Translations under genes and position numbers: made by a program
Origin: Prillingera fragicola
Lineage: Eukaryota > Basidiomycota > Tremellomycetes > Trichosporonales > Trichosporonaceae
Assembly (NCBI GenBank): GCA_002335605.1
Contig: BEDY01000005.1
Span: forward strand, 930,001 to 994,000
Direction of reading: 5' to 3'
DNA: 64,000 nt
Part shown: piece by piece, positions 45,790-57,334 of the stretch
Position numbering within the stretch: position 1 is the first letter of the stretch
How the letters are laid out: each line of letters starts with the position of its first letter
Notes under the pieces: generated by a model
Seen by the model: the letters and a program-made list of their open reading frames with translations, nothing else
The model's database searches: none
What the model was told of the DNA's origin: nothing

Positions 45790-48686
45790 ATGGCGTCCAC
45801 TCCCCCTGGGCGCCTCTCAACATTGCCCGGCTCGGCAAACAGCACCTTGTCTCGCGCATCCAGAATGGAGATTGACGACAGCCAGTCCCCAGGCCCTTCT
45901 CCAAACCCAGCAGGCCACTCACACCACTTGTCCACCTCCCGCCTCTCCTCAACCGCACCCCGTCCATCAGTACTCGCCCAGCGCGGCCTCGGCGTAGCAG
46001 CACACGACCCCCTCGCCACTCCACAGCCGTCCCACCCATACAGCCGGCGCGTCAGCAACATTCGTCCCTCGTTCTCGACACTGCGCGGACCGAGCCGCCG
46101 CGTCTCTCGCGCGGCTACCATGCACACTCTGGACGATGAAGACGAGTTCAAGCTCCCAACGCTTGTACCAGGGATCAGGCCGGCGTACATGACCCCTCTG
46201 CCGGTGCTTCCCATGCTCGTGTTGTGTATTGTGAGTACCCGGAAGCCGGTCCGGCGATACCCCGTCACGTAGCTGACACCTCTCAAGGCAATGTTGTCCG
46301 AGCTGCTGTCCGCAAACCTGTCCCAGCCATTCATGCTGCGCATGGTCGAGCGTACGTTCATGTTACACCGCTTTCGCACGCCAGAGCTGACAACGGCGCA
46401 GGCTTCTTTCTCGCTGGCGGCAAGGAGAAGAGCACAGAACTCGAAGCCGCCGTCGGTCTCTGGACGGGTAACCTCGTTTCAGTCTTCTACATTACCCAGT
46501 TCTTTACGTCGTTGCTGTGGAGCAGCATTGCCGACCGGCATGGTCGTCGTGCCGTGCTCGTTGCGAGTATGACTGTGAGTGTTGGGCGATGCCTTCCCGT
46601 TGCGGTAGCTGACGTCTCCAGGGAAGTGGACTCGGTAGGCTCTACTGCCATTGACAGAATGCTAACCTCACAGCGCTCCTCATGTTCGGCACTTCCCAGT
46701 CGGTGAGTCGTTTCTTGCCGAACAGCACTGACGACTAGCTCCCAGAGGCCATTTGTGTGCGTCTGATCCAGGGTATCTTTGGCGGCGCCATTGGAGTCGT
46801 GAGTTGATCTGCTTTAAAGCAGAGCTGACGACCAGTTCCGTGGCTCGATCCGTGATATCACCGACGACACGAATGCGACCCGCGCGTACGCCGTCCTCGG
46901 TTTCTGCTGGGGTCTCGGTGGTGTCATTGGACCGATTCTTGGAGGAGTGTTCGAGTCGCCTGCCGTCAACTTTCCAAACACCTTTCTTGCCCGCATCCCC
47001 ATCTTCCAGAGGATGCCCTACTTTCTCCCGACGCTGCTCGGTGGCTTCATCATGTTCGCTGGCGCCATCCTGGCGTGCTTTCTGTCATGGGATGGAGGCG
47101 TGCGTGGTGGATCGCGTCTGCAGCTTGAGATTGAAAAGGACGAGCCTCTCGCGCCCCCGCCTCGGAACGACACGCTGTCGCCCGTGCCCCAGCGTGCTGC
47201 CCCAGCGTCGGCTCTGAGGATCAAGAACAACCTGCCAATTCCCGAGAACGAGGAGCTCGGGGCTAGTGTCTACGGGACGTCGGCCAAGATGCGCCGTGAC
47301 AGTCTGGCGAGTCTTGGAACCGCTTACGGCTACGGTGGTATCCGTTCCAAGCACCCCACGCTTGCTGCCCGGCGCGCCATTGAGGCCGCCCGCCGTGTTT
47401 CCGCCATGTCGCACCGCTCCGAGCAGCCCGAGGGCGAGGAGGAGGATCCGCGCAGTGTATCGTTTGCCACCAAGCTCCTGCTCGCCAACGAGGACAATAC
47501 ATTCAACATCAACGACCTCTGGCTTTCCGCTGCTGTCGCGCAGGACACGGCCGTGTTTGACGACGACGACGAGTATGACGAGCTCGACGACTCGACGACC
47601 ATGGGCGACAGTGCCTTTGACACTTCGATAGGTGACGACGAGAGCCCCGAGGCAAGCCCCAGCCCATCGGCCGCCCACCAGCACACCAGCGCCAGTGCCC
47701 GCACGCGCGCCCGACTGGTTAGCGGTGGCTCCGAGTTTGCGCGCCATCTTCGTCGCCAGTCGTCTGCCTCGCGCCGTCACAGTGTGTCTTCCAATGTCGT
47801 CCCCAGCATCTTCTCCAACACTGGTCTCACTTCCACGTCCACCCCCGGTATTGTCCCCTACGACGACAACGACGACCCCTTCTCGCCCCCTGGTACTGGT
47901 CGCCGCCCCGCTCCTGCCCTCTCGAATCTGACTGCGATCCACGAGCAGCACCACTCGAGCAGCGAGGGGTCCCCGTTGGTATCTCCCGGTCGCGCCTCGG
48001 TTTCCGAAAAGCAGCCGTCAAGGTGGAAGCTCCTCCCCCTACTGGTTATTTGCCAGTACGCCCTGCTGTCGCTGCACGACTCGTCGCACGGTCAGCTCTT
48101 CCTGAGCTTTATCATCACGCCCTACCAGTCTGGCGGAGTTGGCATTACGCCGGCAAGCTACTCGCTCTTTGTCGCACTCATGTGTGTCGGCCAGCTCATC
48201 TACCAGTTCTACCTCTTCCCCCGCCTCGGCCCGCCTATTGGCCGTTTCTCAAACCTGCAGCTCTTCCGCCTCGGCTCGATGCTGTACGTTCCAGGCTATC
48301 TGCTGGTGCCGCTGCTGCACAAGATTGCGTCGCCGGATAGCTCGGGAGGGTTCATCGTCATGACTGCCATGAGTATGATCTCGGCATTGAGGTACTGCGG
48401 CGGTACCTTTGCGTATACCTCCGTCATGATTCTCATCGTAAGTCGACTCTCGCTTCTTGTGGCTGTGGCTGACAGACAGAACGCCATGACACCCCCACAC
48501 CTGATCGGTCTCGCCAACGGCCTCGCGCAGTCCATGGTCTCGCTCTCGCGTTTCTGCGGTCCCGCAATGGGCGGCGCGCTCTGGTCGGCGTCGATTAACG
48601 GCAACCCGGAAGGCTACGCGAGCGGTTTCTACACTGTCGCGTGTATTGCTACGGTGCAGGTTTTGGGGTCGTTCCTCATCCGTTAG
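45790..48686 (+). CDS. Large MFS transporter with an extended central loop
   Basis: Eight exons: 45790-46230, 46288-46351, 46402-46574, 46622-46634, 46674-46702, 46739-46798, 46836-48437 and 48480-48686, giving 862 aa. One exon is only 13 nt. The membrane domain begins at TPLPVLPMLVLCI. MFS motif A is SSIADRHGRRAVLV, followed by LPEAICVRLIQGIFGGAIGV and LGFCWGLGGVIGPILGG. The loop between helices 6 and 7 is about 280 residues, with long acidic, Ser/Arg-rich stretches (FDDDDEYDELDDSTT). The N-terminal tail of 135 residues is also disordered. The last intron (48438-48479, 42 nt) is a multiple of three, so reading through would insert 14 residues. The architecture resembles the fungal DHA1/TetA-like group related to yeast YCR023C. 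Substrate is unknown. Confidence 0.87.
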
Positions 48687-49387
48687 CTGGCCAAAGGACC
48701 GTCGTCAACCGTCACTGGACGCCACCAAGGCGCCAGACTCAACGCGCGCAACACGACGCGCTCGCATGCTATCATGCCCTCCGGGCATTTGTTACAGTAT
48801 CAAACGCACCAAACCCAACATCGTCAGCTTGTACCATTCCATCTCATTTCCCATCCCCTTTTAATACTACTACTGCACGCATTCTCCTCGTGTTTCCGTC
48901 AACACCCACCCACCAAACCATAGTCAAGCTCGCCCATCCCATTCCATATCATTGTTTCTGCTTCTTTCATGAGACGTCATGCACGTTTGTCATCTTTATG
49001 TTGTGCCGGTTGCATTCGTTGCCGCAAAATAAGTTTGAGCATTGATATGTATGGGTACACTTTTGGTGAGCCGGGTAAGGCAGCAATTAAATAGAATAAT
49101 GATTTTATTCATCTTCCTCAACCTCACTCCTCAAAAGTCATTCCTTGCCCAACGTTGCACCTGCTTCAACAGGTCTGTCCTGCCTGGATGGCTTTCTGTT
49201 TCCTCGTCTTTGATCTATGCACACATGGGCCAGCCGTGTGGTACGTGACAGCTGGGGAAAGTGGAATATAGTGGCGATGAACGTCGCTGTGTCCAGGTCT
49301 TCTTCTCTGCATGTCTCCACACATTCTTTTTCGTATTCCCCTCACCTGCTTCTCAAAACTTCTTTCATTTTCAATACGATTACAAGC
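48687..49387. other. Convergent intergenic region
   Basis: This lies between the 3' ends of the MFS gene and the FAD hydroxylase gene. No gene is seen. Confidence 0.5.
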
Positions 49388-50856
49388 CTAAACCCCTGGC
49401 CCAAGCAACCCCGCCTCCCTCATCTCCTGCACCCCAGACTTGACATTCTTGACCCCAGCGCGCTTCCCAAACTTGTCATCGAGCCAACTCTCCGCCGCAG
49501 CCTCGGCATCATGCCCATATAGCCAAGTCTGCGTCGCAGGGTCGCTCCACTGGTTGGTACTCCGAATGTAATGCTCACGGGTAAGCGACGCCGCCATCCC
49601 GGCATCCCGCGCCGCCTGGTCCGCGCCGTCGGGATAATGCCAGATCCTCCCGTTGAGCGCACTCCGCGCCTGCACGGCGTAGGCCCGGGGTTTCCGCAGG
49701 TCCTCAAACGCGGCGACGAGCCTGGGAATGTCGCCAGGGCACGTAGCCCGCGCGAGGCAGCGGCCGAGCGACGCCGCGTCCTCGAGCGCCTGCGCTGCGC
49801 CCTGCGACATGTACGGGAGCATGGCGTGGCAGGCGTCGCCCATCAGCACGTACCTGCCTGCCGGGTGGTGCCAGGTCGGCATCGGGGGGTAGGTCAGGAG
49901 TTTCCACTTGGACGTCTTGTCGATCAGGCTGATGATCTTTTGCAGCCTACAGTCAGTGGGGAGCAAGAGGCGGGGCTCACTTTGGGTCCCAGCCGGTATA
50001 GTTTTCGCGCATCTCTTTGAGGAGCTCCTCCTGTGGCCGGCTGGGGTCGACGCCGTTCCCGTCGTCAGGATGGGAGAGGACCATGTTAAACGTCTTGCCA
50101 CCCGAGATGGGGTAGCTCATGACGTGGCGCTGCTCGCCGACCCAGAGCGACAGGTCGGCCTTTTCCACCAGCGGACGCAGCTCGGGGTCACCCAGGAGCA
50201 GGTCCATGGGGACCGTAGACCGGTAGGCGCAGAAGGGTGTCTCCTGTGGCCCCTCGTCCTTGCCCCCAAGAAACAGCCTGCGCGTGGCAGACTTGAGCCC
50301 GTCACACCCCACGACGAGGTCGGCAGCGTACACCTTTCCGTCGTGGGTCGTCACTGTGGCGGCCTCAAAGTCGACCCCCTCCACGCGGCTCTGCACATGC
50401 ACGGCCGCGCCAAGGGCCACCGCACGTTCGACCAGTGCTTCATGCAGGTGCGCACGGTGTACCACCCAGTAAGGGGCGCCAAACTGCTCTTCAAACGGTT
50501 CAAGCCGCGTGACGCCGATAGCCTCGCCGGTCTGCCACCGCCGAAACCAGATGTTGCCCGGCTTGACCGCCTGCGGCGCGAGTGTGTCGTACAGCCCCCA
50601 CACGGCGAGGAGGCGGGTCACGTTGGGCGTGAGCTGGATGCCGGCGCCGACCTGGGTGTCAGCCTGGGAAAGGAGCGGGGCTTACCTCGCCCAGCTTGCT
50701 GGCTTGTTCCAGGACTGTGACCTTGTGGCCGGCCAGGGTGCAGGCGATGGCGGCCGCGAGGCCGCCCAGGCCAGCGCCGACTATGAGAATGTCGAGGCTG
50801 CAGGCTGCCTTTGCGGCGGAGGTGCCATTGGGGGTGGTTGAGTCGGTGCTTGTCAT
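49388..50856 (-). CDS. FAD-dependent aromatic hydroxylase, salicylate/3-hydroxybenzoate type
   Basis: Exons on the minus strand are 50686-50856, 49981-50651 and 49388-49946, giving 466 aa. The FAD loop is ILIVGAGLGGLAAAIA near residues 24-39. The DG motif is VVGCDGLKSATRR, and the GD motif that binds the flavin ribityl chain is MGDACHAMLPYMSQGAAQAL. These define class A flavoprotein hydroxylases of the salicylate hydroxylase subgroup. It is divergent from gentisate 1,2-dioxygenase, only 464 bp from start to start. I therefore infer that it makes gentisate, most simply as a 3-hydroxybenzoate 6-hydroxylase. Salicylate 1-hydroxylase (giving catechol) is the main alternative, since sequence alone cannot separate them. 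Confidence 0.88.
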
Positions 50857-51320
50857 TGTTGCTGCGTGAGTGGACGAGGCGACTGAGGCTCGAGACTGAT
50901 GTACTAAATGCCAGCGGGCAAGCTCTGTTCAATCCCCACTTGCGCTTGCTGCTCTGGCTCCTCGGCTACTGTACCGAGTGCGGTGTCTTCCATGGAACAC
51001 TTCCCCGTCAACAGACATGCATGGGTACAGACGAGGTGGGCTGTTGACATCAGCCCGGAAGTGCCGGGTAGGCGGAAGAGCCACACTCCAGACCAAGCGC
51101 CGAGCTTTCCCCGGACGACCTTCTGGTCGCTCTCACCGAGCAGCTCATGTGACACATGCATGCGAGGCGTGCGGGGGAGTTGCGGTCTCTGCGGCGACTC
51201 TGGGGAATGCAATCGTTATCAGTTTGGCCAAGGGGGGACGAGAAATACATATAGGGGCGGCAAGCGAAATGGTCACGGCTTCTCCCACCGCCACCGCTTG
51301 TTCCACCGACCAAAACAACC
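50857..51320. promoter_or_regulatory. Shared divergent promoter, hydroxylase / gentisate dioxygenase
   Basis: The 464-bp gap contains both promoters. An inverted repeat CTCGG-N8-CCGAG (50961-50978) is a candidate binding site for a Zn2Cys6 factor. A TATA-like ACATATAGG lies near 51,247, about 75 bp before the dioxygenase ATG. Confidence 0.55.
50961..50978. promoter_or_regulatory. Candidate Zn2Cys6 operator, CGG-N8-CCG
   Basis: The sequence CTCGGCTACTGTACCGAG has two inverted 5-bp arms around an 8-bp spacer. Dimeric Gal4-type factors bind inverted CGG triplets, and such a factor is encoded 1.9 kb away. The link is inference. Confidence 0.4.
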
Positions 51321-52355
51321 ATGACCTCGTCCACCGCCACCACCGGCCCTCTTGCTCCTCCTCCAGAGCACACTCTCGACCTCCCAAATGACAACCAGGA
51401 GCAGCTCCTGGAGGACATCAAGGCCCACAACATTGAGCCTCTGTGGACCAAGATGGGCAAGCTGAACCCGCACACGCCGGCCCCCAAAGCTATCGCCCAC
51501 AAGTTTGAATATGCCCAGCTCCGACCACACCTTATCCGCGCCGGCAACCTTGTCACTGAAAAGCAAGCCGAGCGCCGCGTATTGATGCTCATCAACCCGG
51601 CATGCGAGGCGCCCAACACTACCGACACGCTCTACGCTGGGCTCCAGCTCGTCATGCCTGGCGAGACTGCTCCAGCCCACCGCCACACGGCGTTTGCGTG
51701 CCGCTTCATCATCGAGGGCAACGGCGGGTTCACCGCCGTGCACGGCCGTCGTATCCAAATGAAGCGTGGCGACTTTATCCTCACCCCTCCCTGGAGCTAC
51801 CACGACCACGGCAACGCGAGCGCGGCGTCGCCCATGATCTGGCTCGACGGCCTCGACCTGCCCCAGTTCCAGCACTACCCCGTCCACTTTGTGCAGCACT
51901 ACAGCGAGCCCCGCTACCCTGCCGAGGACGCCGCCACGTCTCCGATCCACTTTCCGTGGGCCGACATGGAGGCGCAGCTCGACGCGACGAGGGACTCGAA
52001 CCCCCACGAAATCGTCAGGTACACCTCCAAAGAGGCCGGGCACGAGGGCGAAGAAGTGTCCAAAGTCATTGGCGCGCAGTGCGAGCGTGTCGAGGCGGGT
52101 CACACCACCGAGCCCGTCCGCGAGACCACGTCGGCCGTCTACCACGTCATTGACGGTACGGGCCGGTCGACTGTCGGCGACAAGGTCATCGAGTGGCAGA
52201 AGGGCGACACTTTTACTGTTCCCTCGTGGGCGGCGTACTCGCACCACGCGAATGAGGGGTCGAGGGTGTATCTGTATCGGTTTGATGACCGGCCCATGAT
52301 CACGTCGCTGGGGTTTTACAGGAATGAGAAGGACGACTTTTATAACGTCGTCTAA
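51321..52355 (+). CDS. Gentisate 1,2-dioxygenase
   Basis: Single exon, 344 aa, the normal length. It is a bicupin. The first cupin has the metal motif PAHRHTAFACRFIIEG followed by RGDFILTPPWSYHDHGN, so the two close His and the distal His of the Fe(II) site are present. The second cupin (about 245-330) has the shorter ETTSAVYHVIDGTG and KGDTFTVPSW pattern without a full metal triad, as is usual. The enzyme opens gentisate between the carboxyl- and hydroxyl-bearing carbons to maleylpyruvate. Position between the hydroxylase and the regulator supports a catabolic cluster. In Candida parapsilosis the equivalent enzyme is encoded in a gentisate cluster (GDX1). Confidence 0.93.
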   Translation: MTSSTATTGPLAPPPEHTLDLPNDNQEQLLEDIKAHNIEPLWTKMGKLNPHTPAPKAIAHKFEYAQLRPHLIRAGNLVTEKQAERRVLMLINPACEAPNTTDTLYAGLQLVMPGETAPAHRHTAFACRFIIEGNGGFTAVHGRRIQMKRGDFILTPPWSYHDHGNASAASPMIWLDGLDLPQFQHYPVHFVQHYSEPRYPAEDAATSPIHFPWADMEAQLDATRDSNPHEIVRYTSKEAGHEGEEVSKVIGAQCERVEAGHTTEPVRETTSAVYHVIDGTGRSTVGDKVIEWQKGDTFTVPSWAAYSHHANEGSRVYLYRFDDRPMITSLGFYRNEKDDFYNVV

Positions 52356-52843
52356 AGTGTGCAGTAGGCAGCGATTGTTTGCACCTCAATGCAAGTGCCT
52401 GAGAAGTCATTTTGGCTGGGAACTAAGCAATGCTGTTGCAAGCTGATCCGTCTCTGATGGTATGCAAAGGATGAGCCACTGCGAGTCTCAAGTCACTCTG
52501 CTCGTAACAGAGTGGTTCAAGGAGGTCGCGATCGTTTGAGTGAGCTAGCCAGCGATACTTGCATGAAACTTTGATTACTTTAAAGTGCGCTCCTGTCATG
52601 CACTGCGGCATTGAGTCCAAGGCAGGGTGGTCCTCAAACAGAAAGATGCGTGGTCCTGCTCGTGTCGTTGTCCACCCACGTCAAAGTCATTACGAGAAGT
52701 GGATGCCACGTGCTTGCCGGCGCTTCCGCGGCTATGAGTTATCCGTTCGGCCCCACTGGGTGCCCCATCTCCTGTCTCTCGACATATGTCTGTTATCTGT
52801 CGCTCCGACTCCATCTCTTCTTCCTCGACACCAGGCAGCAAGG
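52356..52843. other. Intergenic region before the regulator gene
   Basis: No gene is seen; this is the likely promoter of the Zn2Cys6 regulator. Confidence 0.5.
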
Positions 52844-55342
52844 ATGGCAGGAGACTCTAAAAACGACTCAACTACCAGCCCACCAGCAGCCAGGGCAAAC
52901 AAGCGCAAACGCACAGCTCAGGCTTGCGGACCATGTCGCACCAAGAAGACAAAGGTGCGTCGACTGTCGCAACTGTTACTAACCAGCTTGCAGTGCGATG
53001 GCATCCACCCAGCTTGCACACCATGTACGAACTTGGGCTATGCGTGCTCGTACCCTCTTGACTCTAGCGCTCCCGTGGCAAGCACAGTGATGGTCACAAA
53101 AGAGTAAGCCTCCTCCAACCCACATAATCTGACACACCAGCTATCTGTCAGCCCTCGAAGCACGACTCATGCGCCTGGAATCACGCCCCGACGGCTCATC
53201 CCAAGATCATCGCTCTCCAGGCAGCACCTCTGCCCGCTCCGACAGGCACAGCTCAAGCCGCCGCGGCGTGAGCCCCCGGTCAAGGCCGCGCGACTCGGCC
53301 GTCACCTTTGACGACCGCAGCGACGGCGGGCGACACGGAAACGACAGCGCGGGCGCGTACTCGGGTCCAGCGTCTGGATCGCCCATTGCGTCGTTTGTGC
53401 CGCCTTCTGGCGTGGGTGAGCTGTCGTCCACGACGGGGAGTGCGCATCTGGACGGCATGGGCCTGCTGCTTACGCGCGAGCGCAAGGAGCGTCGTACCGA
53501 GCCGACAGCACCGGGGACCGCCGTGGAGGAAGTCTACGGCGAGACGTCGGGGCCGAGCTTTCACCGCTTGCTCATCGATACGCTGCTCCCGGCGTATGGC
53601 TGCTTGGCGAGGAATACTGCTGGAGGAGACGATGTGAGCGCCATTTCTGAGCGTGGAGTCGACGAGCCTGTTGGATTCCTTGGCCTTCCGCCGCCTCCCG
53701 ACCTGTTCACTGTTCGGAGCGACGACCTGCCTGCACGTGTCGAGTCGCGCGAGATGTTTGCGTTTTACCGCAGCCACACCTGGCAGGTCTATCCGTTCAT
53801 CGACATGGAGGCTCTCGGCACATCGTACGAAAACCTGCTCGACGAGGTGGCGGCGTATGGGCAAGGAGCGCTCGACGTGGATACAAAGTCGCCGCCAAAG
53901 GTCCACCCATTGCGAGCGCCCAGCAACCAGCCGCTCATTGCGCTGCATTTCGTCATCTTTGCTCTCGTCAAAGCCCTGTATGAGGTGCCGTTTACAAAAG
54001 TCGATGGTGAGTGGCAAGAACCGTCGTGTGCTGACAGCCAGTCCTGCGTGTAGCACTGCGCATGCTTCGAGACCACCTTGACTGGCCACGAAACACCCTC
54101 AAGGTTCAGGTGCTACTCATGGGCACGCTCGTGATGCAAGGCATGGACTGCCCCGAGTTCAGCTGGGACCTGCTCGGTTACGCCATTCGCACCGCGTACG
54201 CTGTTGGGCTGCACGACGACGCCGTCAACAAGCGCTTTGGCCCGATGGAGCGCGAGATTCGCTTGCGCACCTGGTGGGGATGCTATACCCTCGACAGGCT
54301 TCTTACTGTCTCAATTGGTCGTCCTTCGGCCATCAACGTGGATGTGTACAGCTTGCCTCTGCCGCGGGCACTGCCCGGAGAGCCGGCCGACTGTATCGAG
54401 TTCTTTGCAGAGTCTATTCGCCTGTATCGTTCGCTCTCAGACCTCATGTCCAACCCTCCCGCGACATTCCGTGGTGCGTCGCCTGAACTGCTCCACGGAG
54501 TGGTTGAGTCGACGTACCGACTGGAAAAGGAGTACGCCGTGTGGTGCGATGGTGTGCACCGCGACTTCAACTTTGTCGACGCCCCGCCGAACAATCCACT
54601 TGGCACCGTGCTGGCCTTGCGAGGTCTGACGCTGCGGCTGCTTCTGCACCGCCGTGTCATGCTTTCTGGCATTCGCGACTACATTGGCAGCAACCGCTCA
54701 CGGAGCGGCACACCGGGACAGACGAGCAGCCTGCGCTTTCTCGAGGCAAGACAGCGTGAGCTTTGTTTCGGCCTCTCACTGGGCATCATTATCGACACCA
54801 GTGTCCTTACGGCTCAAATCCTGGAACGCAACGGCACCGACTTTCACCAGCTGTCAGCCCCGTGGTATCTGCTCTTCTACGCCATGAACGCATTCATGTC
54901 CCTCGTGGCCACCTTCCTCCTCGACCTCTCAAAATGGGCGACCTTTATCCGCAAGCCCGGGGGCCTGATCGTCTCCTCCCTCCACTCGATCCACGACTTT
55001 GTCCGCGACATTAGCGACAGGTACCGCCGCCCCTCGGCCCGCCAGGCGCTGCAGATCATAGAGTCTCTTCTCCAGGCCCTAGGACTCAGCTGGACCCAGC
55101 AGGCAGGCGGCGTGCACCTCCTCGCTGGCGCCGCTGGCGTAGCGCAGGCGAGCCAGAACGGCAACTCGGCGTTCACCGACCCCAACCTGATGCGCCAGGC
55201 GTCGGGGAACAGCGACTTTGCAAACGTCATGGGCTTCAGCCTGCAAGACTTGCCGCATCTCGATTTCGACGAGCTGAGCAAGAACATGGGCCTGGATCCG
55301 ACCATGACTTTTGATTTGGGCGACTTTGGGTTTCAGCTCTAG
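52844..55342 (+). CDS. Zn2Cys6 transcription factor with fungal regulatory domain
   Basis: Exons are 52844-52954, 52994-53103, 53141-54006 and 54042-55342, giving 795 aa. The binuclear zinc cluster is at about 28-57: CGPCRTKKTKCDGIHPACTP and further to LGYAC, with all six cysteines. The first intron lies inside it. A short coiled-coil dimerisation segment follows (YLSALEARLMRLESR). A Ser/Arg-rich linker comes next, and then the fungal-specific regulatory domain (from about 190, with AIRTAYAVGLHDDAVNKRFG and the EREIRLRTWWGCYTLDRLL signature). The start at 52844 is the first ATG that keeps the zinc cluster near the N-terminus. Its place inside the cluster suggests that it controls the gentisate genes; this is inference. 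Confidence 0.9.
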
Positions 55343-55933
55343 TTGAGCAAGGTTCATTGGACATTGGATATAATTTTGTAGTAGTTTCCTTCTTATGGTA
55401 TTCTTATGGTACACCTGTTGAGCAATCACAATAATCTCTGCTGTTCAACCCACCAACCAGCTCTGAGCCACTCCACAGCGCCTCCCCCGCTCAGACGTTA
55501 TCAGCCAATGGGCCCCACCGGCAAGCCGGAACGAACCCGGCACACACCCACGATCTTATCTACCTACCCCCGGCGCATTGCTGGTCGCAAATACACGTCT
55601 TTCGACCCCCGATGTGCGGGGGGAGCGGCGTTGCGGCCTGCGGCGTCCTGTAGCGGCCCGCACAGGTCGTGCCGCAGTGTGGAGTACTTGGGCAGGCCAT
55701 GGTGGGGAAAAGGTGGGTGAGGAGTGGATGCCGAGCTGTACCCGGGCAGGCACGGGTGGTTTGTGCCCACCAGTTGATGGTTGCGGGGTGTTGTGGGCAC
55801 GGCGGGTATGACGGCTTTGGAGACATGCATATACATTGCACCTGGGCATGGGTGAGGTAGGCTCTTCCCCTGTTACTCTCTCCAAGCTTTCCTTTCGATA
55901 CACGACTTGCCCTTCTCAACTGCGATCGTTAAA
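55343..55933. other. Intergenic region before the FAH-family gene
   Basis: No gene is seen. Short frames on both strands have no signature. Confidence 0.5.
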
Positions 55934-56930
55934 ATGACAGCCACCTCGACCCAAGTGGCATGGACACGCCTCATCCGCTTCATCCCCCGCGGTGCCAGTA
56001 ATGTAGTCTATGGCGAGCCAGTGGGTAGTGACGCCGAGCTGGCGGATATTGGCGCAACGGCGGACGCTGGCAAGCTCACGGCACGTGTGGTGCAGGTCGG
56101 GGCCGAGGGGCCACTGGCGCCTTCGGCCAAGGTGACCGACGAGGTGCTTCCAGTTGGGCAGCTTCTTGGGCCCCTGGCCGTGCAGGACGTGCCGGAAGTC
56201 AAGGCGATCGGTCTAAACTACGCCAAGCACAGTGAGTTTGGTGTTTAAACGGTGGCTAACACCCAGTCCTGGAAGCTGGACGCGCCCTGCCGCCGTTCCC
56301 TTCGCTGTTCATCAAGCCTGCGACTTCGATCGCCGACTATGGCGAGGCCGTGCCCATCCCCAAGTGTGCGCAGGACAACGAGGCCGACTATGAAGGCGAG
56401 CTGTGCGCCGTCATCGGCGAGGACTGCAAGGATGTCAAGGCCGAGGATGCCCTGCGGTATGTCGCGGGGTACACTGCGGGCGACGACGTCAGTACGCGCA
56501 AGTGGCAGAGGCTCAAGGAGCGCGCCGGGGGTGTGCCGCAGTGGTGTTTCTCAAAGGTGAGCGTTGGAAGAGCACACATACAAGGAGACTAACAGCCCAG
56601 GGCTTTGACAAGTTTGCCCCCCTTGGCCCGGCGCTTGTCGCCTCGCGCCTGATCCCGGACCCGGCGACGCTGCAGCTCAAGACGGTGGTCAACGGCGAGA
56701 CGCGGCAAGAGTCGCCCGTGTCCGACTTGGTGTTTGACGTGCCGGCCATTATTGCGCACTTGTCCAAGGGCACGACTCTGCGCCGTGGCACGGTCATTAT
56801 GACTGGCACGCCGGGTGGGGTTGGGTGTGCAGGGCCCGAGGAAAAGTGGCGTGCGCTCGTTGATGGCGACAAGGTGGAGGTGCATGTCAGTGAGGTTGGT
56901 GTGTTGCGTCACTCTATCAAGTATGAGTAG
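55934..56930 (+). CDS. FAH-family hydrolase, probable fumarylpyruvate hydrolase
   Basis: Exons are 55934-56231, 56267-56556 and 56601-56930, giving 305 aa. The fumarylacetoacetase-type domain starts at VKAIGLNYAKHILEAGR. It shows FIKPATSI, the metal-binding DYEGELCAVIG (two acidic ligands), GYTAGDDVSTRKWQ, KGFDKFAPLGP and MTGTPGGVG near the end. Members cleave C-C bonds of acylpyruvates. In the gentisate pathway this step splits fumarylpyruvate (or maleylpyruvate) into fumarate (or maleate) and pyruvate, which fits the neighbours. The C. parapsilosis counterpart is FPH1. A different acylpyruvase or oxaloacetate decarboxylase activity is possible, since the family is broad. Confidence 0.88.
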
Positions 56931-57334
56931 AGCGTCTAGTTGTCGTAGCATGTGTGCAAGAGTCATGAGTACTCGGCCGAGTTTGCAAAGATGGACGCGG
57001 GCAAGACCGCTAGGCTCTCTTTCCAGCTAGCACTACCCGATGACGGGGGTAGCAGGGACAAGCACGATAGTGTACCCATCATTCTCCGCTGTCGACCTCT
57101 GTAGATGCATGCAGCAGCAGCAACCCGCAGAGACATGCCGCCGACGTGCCCGATGCTTTGTCACCCATCGACTCGATGCCGCCCCGGAACCAAACAAGTG
57201 GGTGGAGGTCCATTCGGAACATGATGATGAGGTGATCCATCTCGCCAACTTCGCCTTGCATGGTTACACCCGAGGCTATTCTCCTCCATCTATATTGCTC
57301 TCATCTGTCTCTCATTCTTGGAGAGTAACCTACA
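56931..57334. promoter_or_regulatory. Promoter region of the cluster transporter
   Basis: A 404-bp gap. It contains the 12-bp palindrome ACTCGGCCGAGT (56971-56982), which uses the same CTCGG/CCGAG arms as the site at 50961. No gene is seen. Confidence 0.4.

Noticed and set aside
47085..47954. 289-codon minus-strand frame inside the large MFS gene
   Set aside because: It overlaps the central loop of the transporter and is low-complexity Gly/Arg/Val only.
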